From Gnetum montanum (taxonomy: Eukaryota; Streptophyta; Gnetopsida; Gnetales; Gnetaceae), in NCBI GenBank assembly GCA_015680685.1, contig MNCI01004990.1:117137-181136 (forward strand): a stretch of 64,000 bases of DNA. Direction: 5' to 3'. Within the stretch, counting starts at the first letter, position 1. Each line of letters begins with the position of its first letter. Both the position numbers and the translations under genes were made by a program. The notes below the pieces were generated by a model. It was not told the DNA's origin and made no database searches. It saw nothing but the letters and a program-made list of their open reading frames with translations. Below are positions 36,920-48,029 of this stretch, piece by piece.

Positions 36920-36924
36920 ATACC
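36920..36924. repeat. Target site duplication of element C, right (ATACC)
   Basis: Exact copy of 23694-23698. Confidence 0.9.
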
Positions 36925-37270
36925 CCTTTAGGAATCAATAAAAGTGGACTTTGCAAGGGAAATAGAAAAAAATGATTTTAATTGGAATCAAGAGTTGGCT
37001 TATAAGAAAATGATTTTCTAATTAGTTTTGTTTAGCTTTCTTATATCTAATTTTTTAAGTTATTTTTAAAATTTTTTATTTTGAATACTTAGCTTAGTTT
37101 ATCTTTCCATTTTTAGCAAAATTTAATAATTTTATAGCATGCTTTTTACTTGACAAGAGGCTTAGCTTATTATTACTTTTTTCTAGAGATCAGATAGGTC
37201 AATCTAAGTGAAGCCCAAATTCTTCGTTTGGGGAAACTCAAGGACTCGTTCCCCGCTAAAGCCCTTGTCT
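36925..37270. other. Continuation of the sequence interrupted by element C
   Basis: Joined in the ancestor to 23693. Short plus-strand open stretches suggest the decayed ORF of 21789-23640 may have ended here. 37160-37270 turns GC-richer just before two hairpins. No firm gene. Confidence 0.35.
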
Positions 37271-37311
37271 GTTACCTTGATGTAAGGGGTAACTCACATT
37301 AGGGAGTTACC
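37271..37311. other. Hairpin with two alternative pairings
   Basis: GGTAACTC (37288-37295) pairs perfectly with GAGTTACC (37304-37311) around an 8-nt loop. GGTAAC (37288-37293) can instead pair with the upstream GTTACC (37271-37276). The two are mutually exclusive. Confidence 0.7.
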
Positions 37312-37320
37312 AGCCAGAGA

Positions 37321-37366
37321 CACTCACGTAGTTCGTGTCTCGTCAGAGACACGAACGTAGAGAGTG
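37321..37366. other. Strong extended hairpin
   Basis: GTTCGTGTCTC (37331-37341) and GAGACACGAAC (37346-37356) are perfect 11-bp arms around GTCA. Beyond a symmetric 5/5 internal loop, CACTC (37321-37325) pairs with GAGTG (37362-37366). The role is unknown. Confidence 0.8.
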
Positions 37367-38943
37367 GATCCTCCCTTTGGTCCCAACTCTTTATTGATTT
37401 AAGCTCATTTTACATTATGAATGTTGTAAGCTTAAGTCATTTCTTTCTTTGATCTTTAAATACTTGGCTTTGGCTGCTATTTTTCTTGCAACATCACATT
37501 GAAAAAAAATATAGGTAGATAGATTTGCACTTGTTCTTAATGTAAAAGTGAAAAATTATTATTCTATTTCCTTGGGAAATGATGTTAGGAACTTGGTAAT
37601 TAATTTTTTAAAAAGTCCCAAGTTTAATCATAGTTTAGAGTCTAATTACGATGATTTTTCAAATTTGTTTTCAATATACTCACTTGACTTACCTTTTAGA
37701 TATTAATAGCTAATGCTTTGCTAAAAACTCAAATATAACTTCTTAGAAATTTTGACCCAAAAAAAACATAAAATTATCTTTTTACCTAATAAAAAATATA
37801 ATAATGACAAATAATAAAAATTAATTTAGCTAATAAATAAAAAAATAATTACTAATAAAGACACAAAACTTTATAGTAACTAACTAAAGTTATTTAGAGG
37901 TATCCATGCTTTGATGGGCCAAAGACTAGTAACTACCTAAAATGACTAACTATGAGGACTACTTTGAGATAGTGCACTAAACTATTACAAACATTGTGTT
38001 ATGTTAATGAGTTGATAAATCAATGTCATCCCATCCATTTTGCAATCAAACTTTGCTCCTTTTTTATAACTTAACAATGAGTTTTAAAGTAGTTTTAAGA
38101 ATATGATAAATAATTAAAAATTAAACTTTTTTGTTGTTTCATTAGTTCATATGCACTTGCACATCTATTTATGCATTAACACATGTTAGTGTATCCTATG
38201 TAAAAAAAAATGATCAGCACCATGGAGCTCCAGTGTTCATCCTACCAAGCAAGATCCCAAGAGAGTCAATAGATGAACAAAAGCTTAACTTCTTTTCAAG
38301 TGCTTGTGCCTAAGTTCAAGCCCAAGTCTTCCAGCTTAATAAAAAAGCATATTACTATTGCTTCAAATGATGACAATTTTATATAAATGTGTGTCTGAGT
38401 TGCATTTATTATACAATTAAGGCCATAGTCATAAAAATCTATAAATTTTATTTTGTAAATTGTAATATCAGTCAATGTCATAGCATGTACTTGAGTTAGT
38501 TATTCAGAGTATTTTTCAAGTGGTTGTACTTAGATGTAATTGAATTTCAAAAATAAAGATTAATATTCATTTATTCATGTTGCAAGATTCTAACTTAGAA
38601 TGAATTTAAATTTTTAGCACTTTACTTTATTGTAGTTAACTAGTGAAATTTCTATAAAGAATGCATTTACATTTTTTATCATTATTGGTATAGAAAAATA
38701 AATGTACAAAAACCTTAAATGTTAACCATGATTAACTTGGCAAGCTTAGTAGTTAACAAACTTGCTTTGCCAAGCAATTAGTTGGCCTAGTTACCTAGTG
38801 ATTAATTTGTGAATCAAAGATTGTGCTAGAAGATTGATGAAGTGGCTAATCATCCTAGGCAAGTTTAGGTTTTTTTTTTCTAATTTTTATTATTTAATAT
38901 TTTTAATAATGCTTTCATGATTAATAAATATAATTTATTGTAA
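37367..38943. other. AT-rich intergenic sequence, nothing recognised
   Basis: Only short accidental ORFs. No LTR boundary, RNA gene or known repeat could be supported. Confidence 0.5.
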
Positions 38944-39475
38944 CATCATCATCATCTTAGCCCTTCCCTAACAAAATGGGGTTGGCTACATGAGTTCTTT
39001 TTTACCATTTGCCTCTATGAAGAGCTAGATCTTTGTTTATTTGTAGTCTCTTTAAATCATCTTTAATAATGATGCTTATAGGCTTATTATCTAATCTTCT
39101 TTGCACATGTCCAAAGTATCTAAGTTGTCATTCTTATAACTTATCTAAAATAGAAACTACTCCAAGTCTTCTTCTAATGTCTGTATTATGTAGTTTATCA
39201 CTTTAGGTAATATTCAATATCCATCTATGCATTCGCATTTCCACTACACTGATTTGTTCTTCATACCTCTTTTATATTTTCCAACATTCAGTGCCATATA
39301 ACATAGCATGTCTAATTACTACCCTATAAAATTTCCCCTTCAATTTTATTGATATTCTTTTATAACATCAAACATCACTAGTCTATCTCTATTTTGATCA
39401 TCTGACCTCATTTTTATTTCTTGTATCTTTATCAATTTCATTATCTAATTGCAAGACTAATCCTAGGCAATAGAA
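38944..39475 (-). mobile_element. RTE-type LINE, 3' end fragment
   Basis: The minus strand encodes, with stops, the reverse transcriptase C-terminal end typical of plant RTE/LINE elements: 'KLKGKFYRVVIR' and 'AMLYGTECW' near 39340-39290, 'EEQISVVEMRMHRWM' near 39255, and 'QLRYFGHVQRR' near 39125. The element ends at 38944 with a (CAT)n tail on the plus strand, (GATG)-like in element sense, as RTE elements end in short tandem repeats. It is 5' truncated, as is usual for LINEs. No start, no endonuclease domain and no target duplication found. Confidence 0.75.
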
Positions 39476-39750
39476 CTATTTACAATGAAGAAGTTTTGGA
39501 AGGATAGTTGTAGCTCATTAAAAAAATGTAGATAAGTTGAAGTAGCATATGTCTTATGGTAAAAGTACTACCCTATCCTACTTTTTTGTAATTCTTACCA
39601 CCTCTTTTTTTATTCAATACTTCATCTCCATTACTTTATCTCATTTCCTTCTTTTTTTGTATAATACTTTAATACTTTCAATTTCAAGAGTTCTTTTTGC
39701 TTTCTCTTATCTTCTAAAAAATAAAAATAAAGCAAGAAAAACACCACTAT
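39476..39750. other. AT-rich spacer, nothing recognised
   Basis: Several T-rich runs (39590-39660) and no gene. It ends at the start of the direct repeat at 39751. Confidence 0.5.
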
Positions 39751-39908
39751 TGTAATGTCCCCATTTCCAAATGGTCCCACTACATAATGAAGATGGTGCC
39801 TCTTCATAACTAATCTTGAGATTAGTGTGACAAGACCCAAAAAGGGGAAGCTATAATTGAGACCCAAAAGGATGCATTGTAATAATGGACATGTCTCTTG
39901 AGGTAACC
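39751..39908 (+). repeat. Direct repeat, left copy (putative LTR start of H)
   Basis: Matches 60435-60592 through 'ccccatttccaaatgg', 'taatcttgagattagt' and 'ttgtaataatggacatgtc', with scattered substitutions. Confidence 0.75.
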
Positions 39909-40638
39909 TAAGACCATGCAGGCATGTAACATGTCCTTGAGGTAACTTAGTTTTTGGATCCTAAGACCATGTCCAATGCATAGTACTAATCAAGACAAAT
40001 CCAACAATACAAATTTTGTCCTGATCAAACTTAGAGATATCTCGGTTCAAAATTTCTTATTCTAAGTGCATTTTTTAAATAATAAATTATTAAATTAATT
40101 AATTAATTATTACAAAATATTTTTTTTAATCTTGTGGATTGAACTTGTGACCTTGGATTGACTACCCTAGCCCTACAATGACATCTATTAATGCAACCTA
40201 CCATTGCCTACCTCTCCTACCTAAAATAAGAAAAATTTGCAAGCTGCGTAGCCCTACAAGGGCGAAACTGATCCACTAGAACTGTGTAACCCCTAAGAGT
40301 GTAGTGCAACCCCATATTGAAGCCACCTAGCTATTTTAAGGCTATGCAAGCCCACACTGCAGTCATCAACCGTTGTTGTTCCCCCTCCTCCCAGTTGCCT
40401 ACCACTATGTCATGCCTTTGCCTTCCACCATGTTTCCCCATTGAAACTCTCCCAAAAAAATCCTCCAAAATCCTTATTGTACTCCTTTCCATGCACTATT
40501 GGTGCTAGGTGCACTATTTTCTCCTCCACCATTGCTGCCACCATCATCACCTTCACTACTGCTGAAAAAGTCACCAAACATTTCAATAGTCTATGATGTC
40601 CATGTGTAGCGTTGTCATAGAGAGCACAAAAAATCTTG
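39909..40638. other. Sequence inside H, no gene recognised
   Basis: The left half is AT-rich and the right half C-rich, with short proline-coding stretches. No homology recognised. Confidence 0.4.
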
Positions 40639-40850
40639 CCTTTCATGATGCACTATGAATACCAGGAATGCTAGAAATTCCTACCTTTCCATGATGCACC
40701 ATGAACGCTAGGAAAGCTATAAATTCATACCTTCCACAATGCATTGCAGACACCATGCATGCCGAAAAATCCTACTTTCTACAAGGCATCCTGAACACCA
40801 CAAATGCTGAAAAATCTTGTCTCCCATAGAGCTCCATGGACATTAAAGAA
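40639..40850. repeat. 45-46-bp tandem repeat, about 4.5 copies
   Basis: Units start at 40639, 40685, 40731, 40776 and 40821 (46, 46, 45, 45 bases and a partial). Each has a 'cc-(t/c)-a-aagg/atg-c' opening, a 'gaa-acca' middle and an 'aaattcctac'-like end. Copies are diverged. Confidence 0.7.
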
Positions 40851-41631
40851 TCCCACCTACCTCCCCCAAATCTTCAAAGGACACTACCAACACCATCAAC
40901 CTACCATTTTGGAAAGATTGACAATAGGAAAATTTTTCATAAATTGAAAATAAAATAAAATTTTTCATCAATCAATTAACCAAAAAATTTCAAATGGCAG
41001 GAAAATGGGTGGTAAAATTCAAATAAAAATACATGAAAATATTTTCAAAAAAATACAATGTGACACATCAACAGTAACTGAGGTAAAAATTTTATAATTA
41101 AGTGTGTTCATTCTCAAATAGTACTAGGATGGATGACCTTTGAGGAAGGCTTGCTTTCTATGCCTAAAGTTGTCAACTTCAAAAGCCATAAATTTTGATT
41201 ATATAAGCCTTTTTCAAGTAAACAATGAGTCATTTCCTACAGATTTCAATCTCCTAGGCACAATGGTAGAGCCAGATCTATCCCATGAGTCTCTAAAAAT
41301 TTTTTTTTACTCCTTGTCAAACATGATGCCTCAAGACCCTTGGAGACTCATTTTAGCATAACTTAAACATACAATGTCCAATTCTAACATATGCATAATC
41401 ATTCCTAATACTTTTCAGCCTTATGAACTTAATGGTGAATTCAAATTTATCATCTAAGTACCCAGTAATTCAATGATATCTTAAACTATGTCTTAAAAAG
41501 ACATAACTTATACTAACCATCCCTAACAATTTAATTGTTGGGGCTAACAAATTTAACCTCTTAGGCCATACTAGGCCTTAGGCTTAATTTCTTAGCCCAT
41601 GATGTTAAATAGTCTTGGCTCACTAACCCCT
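40851..41631. other. Sequence inside H, no gene recognised
   Basis: AT-rich. A 73-residue plus-strand ORF at 41140 has no recognisable feature. It ends at the AGTAT target duplication of J. Confidence 0.45.
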
Positions 41632-41636
41632 AGTAT
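41632..41636. repeat. Target site duplication of element J, left (AGTAT)
   Basis: AGTAT precedes the LTR start TGAAAC and is repeated at 58638-58642 after the LTR end TTACA. Confidence 0.95.
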
Positions 41637-41809
41637 TGAAACACCGTAAAAATTGTGAGTCGGCCTCAGGCGAAGATTCATGATTCAGGCAAGAGTACAT
41701 GTCAGAATTCCAGAAGGGAGAACAAGGCAGCGCAAAACAAAGGGGCGCGCAGCATCAAGTCTTCGGTTTCCTTTGCAGATTTCCAATCTTACTATGTTTT
41801 CTGTCTTTA

Positions 41810-42320
41810 CGTTGTATTACGCAACACAGCGTAATGATGTGTAAATTTGTTTAACATACTCTGGTATCAGGAGGCGACTTACTTCAGTAGATTTGTAGAG
41901 GCTTAAGCAGCGCAATATGCAACTTCTCGAATATTGTGCTAAGTCTTTTGTCCAAGGCCAAGTTTACGTTCTGTTACGCAACGCATGCGTGATGAGCTTC
42001 AAAGAAGCCAAAGGCAAAGTCTAAAGACGCATAACAGATTGGCTCCTTTCCTTTTACAGGTTGACCGCCTTACGCTCGATACGCAACGTAGCGTGTGTCA
42101 GCATAAGTCATCGTCAAGATAATCACTCCTTACGCTTTGCTATGCTCCGCGGCGTAAAAAAGCGTAAGACAGCCTAAATCCATTGTTTTCACGCTTTGTT
42201 ACGCTCTTGCACACGACGCAATGCGTATGAGCGTAATATAGTCTAAAATCAGCTGAGACATGCCCGATGCACGTTTGCTATCCATACGCACAATACGCAG
42301 ATGGGCGTATTGTGCATGAT
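41810..42320 (+). repeat. TTACGC/GCGTAA inverted-repeat cluster in U3 of element J
   Basis: Examples are TTACGC (41817-41822) with GCGTAA (41829-41834), and CACAATACGC (42289-42298) with GCGTATTGTG (42305-42314), perfect 10-bp arms around a 6-nt loop. More than a dozen TACGC or GCGTA cores occur in 500 bp. The same cluster is in the 3' LTR with C-to-T changes. Confidence 0.8.
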
Positions 42321-42374
42321 CGTGAACTTCGACACAAAGATGGTCAGCTCAATGATGTTTTGAAAATTTTGAAA

Positions 42375-42425
42375 CACGTGTCATCACAGCTGTGCCTTCT
42401 CCACATGTTGTCAAACTTATAAATA
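42375..42425 (+). promoter_or_regulatory. Core promoter of element J: G-box and TATA box
   Basis: A CACGTG G-box within ACACGTGTCATC lies at 42375-42380 and TATAAATA at 42418-42425. Both are kept in the 3' LTR (57816-57821 and 57859-57866) despite many changes around them. ACACGTGTC is an ABRE-like form, so stress or ABA response is possible but inferred. Confidence 0.65.
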
Positions 42426-43202
42426 CTTTAGTTGACAAAGATACAAAAGAGGACACAACACAGAGAAACAGAGAGAGCAGCATTTTGACAATTCCTTAGC
42501 AGCACTATCTTTTAACAGAGACAGGAGACATTTTTGCAAAAGATAATTGGCAGCAGGAGTGATTAGTCCTTTGGGCGAGGTTACAACTCTCTCTCCATCG
42601 GCAATCATTGGCAATCCTGAGCAGAGACTACTCAAGGCGAAAGGAGCAGGTCAGAGATCGAAAGATCATCCGGTGTGGCTTACGAGTTCTATAGGCCAGA
42701 AGCAATTGATTGATAGACAATAGAGCTTGACCTTCCTTGCATCCCATCTCTAGCCTACAAGGTAGATCGGGTTCCATTCTGTACCTCTACTTGGACAGTT
42801 TTCTTGTTATTTTGTGTCTATTTTGCACAAGATAATCGGGGTCTCCCCTGTGTAACTTGGTATACAAAATACTCGTTTTGTCGGGTCAAAGCACAGATCT
42901 TGACATCACACATTTCTCTCGTTTCTGATTTCTTTTATCGCATTAACGTTGTCATTATTACCATTTATCTACATCATTTTGCTCTCATTTTGCAACTTGT
43001 CGAATCAAATCTCTCCATGAAATATTCATAATCTCTATCGATTTACTGATTTAGTAAGTCCCTGTCTGATCGACAAGACCGTTCAGGGCACTATGGATTC
43101 ATTTTCTCTAGCACAGCCCTCGCACGGATCCGTGGTTAAGACTGTGTACATGGATTTTGTTTGGTATTCCAGCTGCCGAAATTTTCCATCGTTACAGTTT
43201 TC

Positions 43203-43220
43203 TGGCGCTAGAAGGAGGGC
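43203..43220 (+). promoter_or_regulatory. Primer binding site position of element J
   Basis: TGGCGCTAGAAGGAGGGC begins 6 bases after the LTR end and opens with the TGG expected opposite a tRNA CCA end. It differs from the tRNA-Asp type site of D. I cannot name the tRNA. Confidence 0.6.
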
Positions 43221-43441
43221 TAAACCTCTGATCCGTATTTTTTTGGGTAGCCCTGTTAGCGATCTATACCCAAAACCGTAAACGTAATACCTCTAGGGAA
43301 TTCTACGGTAAACCGAGTGGTGTAGATCGGTCACAGGAACGATTCCTTTGGAATCCTACAGGGTAGAAAGCCTATTCGTGATTTCTTTTGCCAGCCATCT
43401 TTTAGATCCAGTCATTTATTGTCAAGTAATCTACCTGACCA

Positions 43442-46000
43442 ATGGATTCATCTTACACAACCACAATCGCCATGGTCGCTGCCGATTTGGGTGCCACATC
43501 TGTGAATCCCATCGCCACCACCAGACCCACTTCTGGTGTCGTAGAACCTCAAGGGCCATCACGTCGGTCATTGAGACTGCAGGGAAAAGACCCTGTATTT
43601 ACCATCGTGACCCCTGAGGAATACAACTTCATCTGCGTCAAGATCCAAGAGAAGCTAGCCCTTAGCTGAGCCGAAATCGAGGCAAAACGAAATTTCGAGA
43701 TGATCCATCGAGGAGGTCAGGATTTCACTCCAACAGCTTATGACATCATCCCTTTAACAGACCATCACCATGGAATTATAACACAGTTGGTCATGGCTAA
43801 GAGTTAGGCTACCAGGGCTATGTTGGAAGCCCAGAACAGGGAGAAAGAGGAAGATGAGTTTGCGGCCCAGTCTGAGCATTCATATCACACTCTGAGCCCC
43901 CATACCTACATTAATCCTTTATTCCCTCTCAACGAAGAAGCAGCCCCTCTCAATCCCGCCATGACCACACAGACGCACATCCCTGTCATNNNNNNNNNNN
44001 NNNNNNNNNNNNNNNNNNNNNNNNNNNNNNNNNNNNNNNNNNNNNNNNNNNNNNNNNNNNNNNNNNNNNNNNNNNNNNNNNNNNNNNNNNNNNNNNNNNN
44101 NNNNNNNNNNNNNNNNNNNNNNNNNNNNNNNNNNNNNNNNCTCAACAAACCACCACTTTCATTCAGCCGCAGACGTCCGTCCAACAGCCCACCGCGAGTC
44201 AGTGGAACATCCCGTAGCATCACATAACCAGTCTGCAGTACATGGTGTGTAACCCTCGGTTACACCCGCAATGTATGTCCCGCAAATGGTCCCGCAATAT
44301 CCCTATCCTTATCCTGCACAGCCGGCGGCGGCTAACCTTTCTTCTCAAACCAGTGGGTGGTGGTCCTCACAGGCCCCCTGTCTACAGGGATCCCTGCCCT
44401 ACCATCCGCCAACCAGAAAATTCCGTCGTTTCCACTTCCCGGCACCGCTCCCCCAGTTCAACCCCCTATGCCTTCTGCGCAGCCATCTTCATCGACAAGT
44501 TTAGACCAGGCCTTCTTGCTTATTCAAACCCTCACTGAGGAGGTTAGGCATCTTAAGGCCGCTGGCTCAGAAACTATACACATCATGGACTTTTACCAAG
44601 ATGATCCTATTAGTTCAGTGGTCCCTATGCTGTCGTTACCACCGGGGATGTCCTTGCCTCATTTTACCAAGTACAATGGGGAGGGGGATCCTAACGCTCA
44701 CTTGGTCACATTCAGATCTAAATCCTTGTTGTTGCAATAGTGGCCTCACATGATTATCCGCGTCTTTGCTATGTCGTTGATAGGGAAAGCTCTAGATTGG
44801 TATCGAGCCCTCCCACACTCTTCCATTTCAACCTTGGAAGAACTTCTAACACAGTTCGTGACTCGCTTTAAATACAACTTAAAGCCGGAAGTCACGCTAG
44901 ATCAACTCATGGGAGTGAAACAAGACCCGCGCGAACCAGTCCTGAAATTCATACAGCGCTGGAGTGCTACTTTGAATGAAATCCGTGAGCCAATCGCGGA
45001 GCCATACTTACTGGCCATCTTCAAATGAGCAGTCAACGACTTTATCAAGTCAAACCTGTATTATGTTTCCCCTAACTCCTTGCACCAGGCCTTCGCCCAA
45101 ACTAAAAGCATCCAGGATGTTGTGGAGGCCAGCAAAGACCCGGCGTATGTTACCTACAAGAATGCTCACAACAAAGGCAAGGACAAAGGTAAGGCGACGA
45201 CAACGACAGTGGCTGCAGTGGCTGAGGGCACAAAGAACAGGAACAAGAAGGCACCTACGGTGCCTCCTGAGACCACGGCCAGCGCGGGTAGCACTAGCCA
45301 AGACACAGTTGCCCCTGAACAGCCCCCCTAGCCAAAATCGAACTTTGAGCGTAAAGACCGCTCAATGTATACAGCCCTCCCTATAAAACACTCAGAATTG
45401 TTGAAACAATTGTTAGGGGTAGGATACATTCAACCCAAAAGGGTATCTGAAGAAGCTCTAAAGCATCATAGACGCCATTGTGAATTGCTGAAGAGCCCTT
45501 CTTTAGCCCTACCTAACGAACCACCAGTTCCAAGATCCTTCAGGCTGGACCGTTTCTGTGACTACCACCAGTTGTGTGGTCATGACACAGATTACTGTTG
45601 GGCGTTGAAGGATGACATTCAACGCATGATCAACGAAAGTCATTTAAAACTAGACGGCAGTAGTCCAACACGTCCAGAAAACCAAGCGCTGCATGTGTAT
45701 AAGGATCCGTTGAATGCAAACGACGCACCTTATACTATCAACGTGGTGAGTATGGATGGTGAGAGGAAAGTACTACCCAAACAACCATTTGTTTTGCATG
45801 TACCTACCAGCTCACCAAAGGGGGCAAACCTTTCATTGACAGCTAGTGATGCCTCAAGGCCACCCTTTATTATTCGGGCACCTTCTCAAGATGCCACTCA
45901 GCCAGGTAGTAACAACAAAGCTGCAGCCTCATCCGCGCCCGCACCTAGGGCACCTTTCATCATCAGGGCACCGAAACCACCAACTGCTCCTTTCATGTAG
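43442..46000 (+). pseudogene. gag of element J, with N gap
   Basis: The ATG at 43442 follows the leader. The frame runs through a TGA at 43667 and a TAG near 43806 to the N gap at 43990-44140. After it the reading shifts among frames at 44150-44400 (P/Q-rich). The gag core is at 44580-45028, with 'SLPHFTKYNGEGDPNAHL', 'LIGKALDWYRALPHSSIST' and 'QFVTRFKYNL', typical of Tat-lineage gag. A lysine-rich basic segment lies at 45150-45260. The zinc knuckle at 45557-45598 is C-D-Y-H-Q-L-C-G-H-D-T-D-Y-C (C-x2-H-x4-H-x4-C). At least one stop each at 44738 and 45026. The role is particle assembly and RNA packaging. Confidence 0.85.
43990..44140. other. Assembly gap (151 N) inside J gag
   Basis: Run of N; ORFs spanning it are not interpretable. 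Confidence 1.
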
Positions 46001-46240
46001 GGGCAGGCCTCTAATCAAAGTCGCCAACCATCACCCGACAAACGAAAGGGAGAGAACACTTATGTTAACACTACAAAAGACCACTCTATGCTCGGCTTCC
46101 TTAAGCCTAGGCCCTTGGCCTCTGTGCCTTCGCCTGTATCTCAGAGGTAGGATAAAGGTGCAAAAACGTAGCCACCCCTTTTCGGCAAGAAAAAGAACAA
46201 TCCCTCGACTGACACCATCCCACCTCAGGAGATTCGTCTC

Positions 46241-47143
46241 TTGGGACGAATGGAGGAAGACAAGGGGCATGAACAACCTAGCCGAGGGAAGGATCTCCTC
46301 GATGCATTTCAACAGGTCAAACGGGCTCTAAAACAAAAAAATACAACGCTGAGCCTCTATGACCTGCTAATGACATCCCAAGAACACCGTGAGGCTATGG
46401 TCCGCGTGCTAACATCCATACCTGTGGATGAAGGCTTACCAGCGGAGGAGGAAGTGATACACGCTGTCATGTTTCCTTCTGAAGCTAAACGACCTAAGCC
46501 TACCTCACTAACTTTTCATGACGAGTGCATCAAAGATGATCCCGAGAAAGGTCAGGTGACAACTGAACCCATGTTCATCACTATTCGGATCGGTCAGTAC
46601 TGGATCCGGAGGGTACACGCGGACGATGGCGCAGCTACGAATGTCGTCCCTTATCCCATCGTGGATAGGCTGGGTCTGGTCGACCAGATCATTCCCACAA
46701 CGACAACATGCGTAAAGTCGTTCACTGGAGCAAGGGTTCAAGTCAAGGGGATGGTGCGTATCGAGTTCGTGGCAGGGGATCAATTCCCAACGGATGCCAC
46801 ATTCCTAGTCGTCGAGGAGATGCCTGGGTTCAACTTGATCTTAGGGAGGTCCTGGTTAGCCCAGCTGAGGCCAGTTTCATCACTGATACATCAGGAAATA
46901 CACCTACCCTATGCAGGAGGGGAGGTCATAATACGCGGTGATGAAATCACCCCCGAGGCTGTCAACAACATTGAAAAAGAACAGGATTCAGAGATAGAAA
47001 CATCGGACAATCAAACCCATCCCCGAATCCCTCAACAAATTGAAACCACTGATGACAGTCTAGCCTAGGCTAACCTGCCATTTCAGGATGGCAGCATAAA
47101 GGAGTCAGACCATAAATCTCTCTGTCCTTACGGAACACTGAAT
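46241..47143 (+). pseudogene. Aspartic protease of element J, up to predicted intron donor
   Basis: The open frame 46241-47068 (275 codons) contains the retropepsin active site as 'VHADDGAATNVVP' (Asp128, then D-G-A; family form D-x-G-(S/A)) and 'FNLILGRSWL' at residues 198-206, the hydrophobic-GR-x-W-L box. The spacing between the two motifs is normal. A TAG at 47066, one C-to-T from CAG, ends the frame. Beyond it the same frame runs to the proposed splice donor at 47143|47144 and on to a TGA at 47180. Upstream it shares a broken polyprotein with gag. Confidence 0.8.
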
Positions 47144-47421
47144 GTAAAGGCCATTAGGAAACAATTGCGAATTAGTGATTGAACCAAATGGCATTTACGT
47201 GCATCATCATTTTTTTTACCGATTATCGCTGTTTACATTTAGCAGTTCATTTTCATTCAATACATATTTACACTACAAAAATTTTCAAATGTTTACGCTT
47301 GTCATTCCTTACGCTATTGCATTTCTGTTATGTACGCTATTTACGTCTTTTGATCATTCTAGTCCAATTATGCAAAAACATACATTTACCATCAATTACG
47401 CTTTCCATATTACGCAAAGGA

Positions 47422-47575
47422 GGCCCGCAATGGCCTTAAACTAGTCATGGCCCACAATGGCCTAAAACTAGCCAAGGCCTGAAATGGCCTAAAACTAGCT
47501 TCCGGATTACGCAAACGCCCATAATGGCCCGCGATGTCCTAAAACTAGTGACAGCCCGCTACGGCCTTAAACGAG
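47422..47575 (+). repeat. Short-motif array A (five units) after the protease block of J
   Basis: Five copies of a 24-25-base motif like GGCCCGCAATGGCCTAAAAC followed by TAG(T/C), near 47422, 47448, 47475, 47527 and 47553. The last copy, with CCCGCTACGGCCTTAAACGA then GCA, is close to the array B motif at 55460-55950. Confidence 0.75.
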
Positions 47576-47733
47576 CAATTCCATTCCGTCGCAACATAAA
47601 TTAGGCAAAATCGTCAACAACTACACTTACGCTTTGCAGAAAAAAAACACAAAAATAAATAACATTCAAAATAGTCGCAAGATATTATAGCTAGTCTTTC
47701 AGTGATACACATAAAACCATGCGTAAACTACAA

Positions 47734-47967
47734 TTACGCATTTCCTCTCATGCCATTGTCACCAATGTCTCTCAAGTCAGGCTCTAGACCTAATAAATCG
47801 TCCTCTAGTGGGCCTTCTCTTTTGGAAAGTATTCCTTCATGAGTAATTTCCTCTTCACGAGGTTCTTGCTCTAACACCAGCTCCACAGGAGGACGCTCTT
47901 CCTCACTACGCCCCTCTTCTTATGTTTGCCACTCAGCTAGCTCACCTTCTTTATCCTCTTCTGGTAC
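47734..47967 (-). other. Antisense gene exon 7 (acidic tail)
   Basis: Begins after CGCATTTAG. It is rich in E and D ('VPEEDKEGELAEWQT', then a TAA that fits CAA, then more acidic residues) and ends with GCG TAA at 47736-47734. Confidence 0.55.
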
Positions 47968-48029
47968 CTAAATGCGGAGAAATATATTAACAAAACAGCA
48001 CTTGACAACATAGTCATGCTTAAACTTAC

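Larger units (their letters stand above)
41637..43196 (+). repeat. 5' LTR of element J
   Basis: 1,560 bp, TGAAACAC to CGTTACA, colinear without indels with 57078-58637. U3 is rich in TTACGC/GCGTAA inverted repeats. Confidence 0.97.

Noticed and set aside
38150-38600. Possible small gene (ORF 38296-38481)
   Set aside because: No homology, no codon bias and no neighbouring signals; AT-rich background.
43906-44223. Minus-strand ORF across the second N-run
   Set aside because: Shadow of J gag on the sense strand and mostly N.
46031-46312. 93-codon minus-strand ORF overlapping J gag/protease
   Set aside because: Opposite-strand shadow with no TATA box or splice support, unlike the intron gene.
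47175-47444. Plus-strand ORFs after the J protease
   Set aside because: They lie inside the predicted sense intron, overlap each other in different frames and have no recognisable domain.
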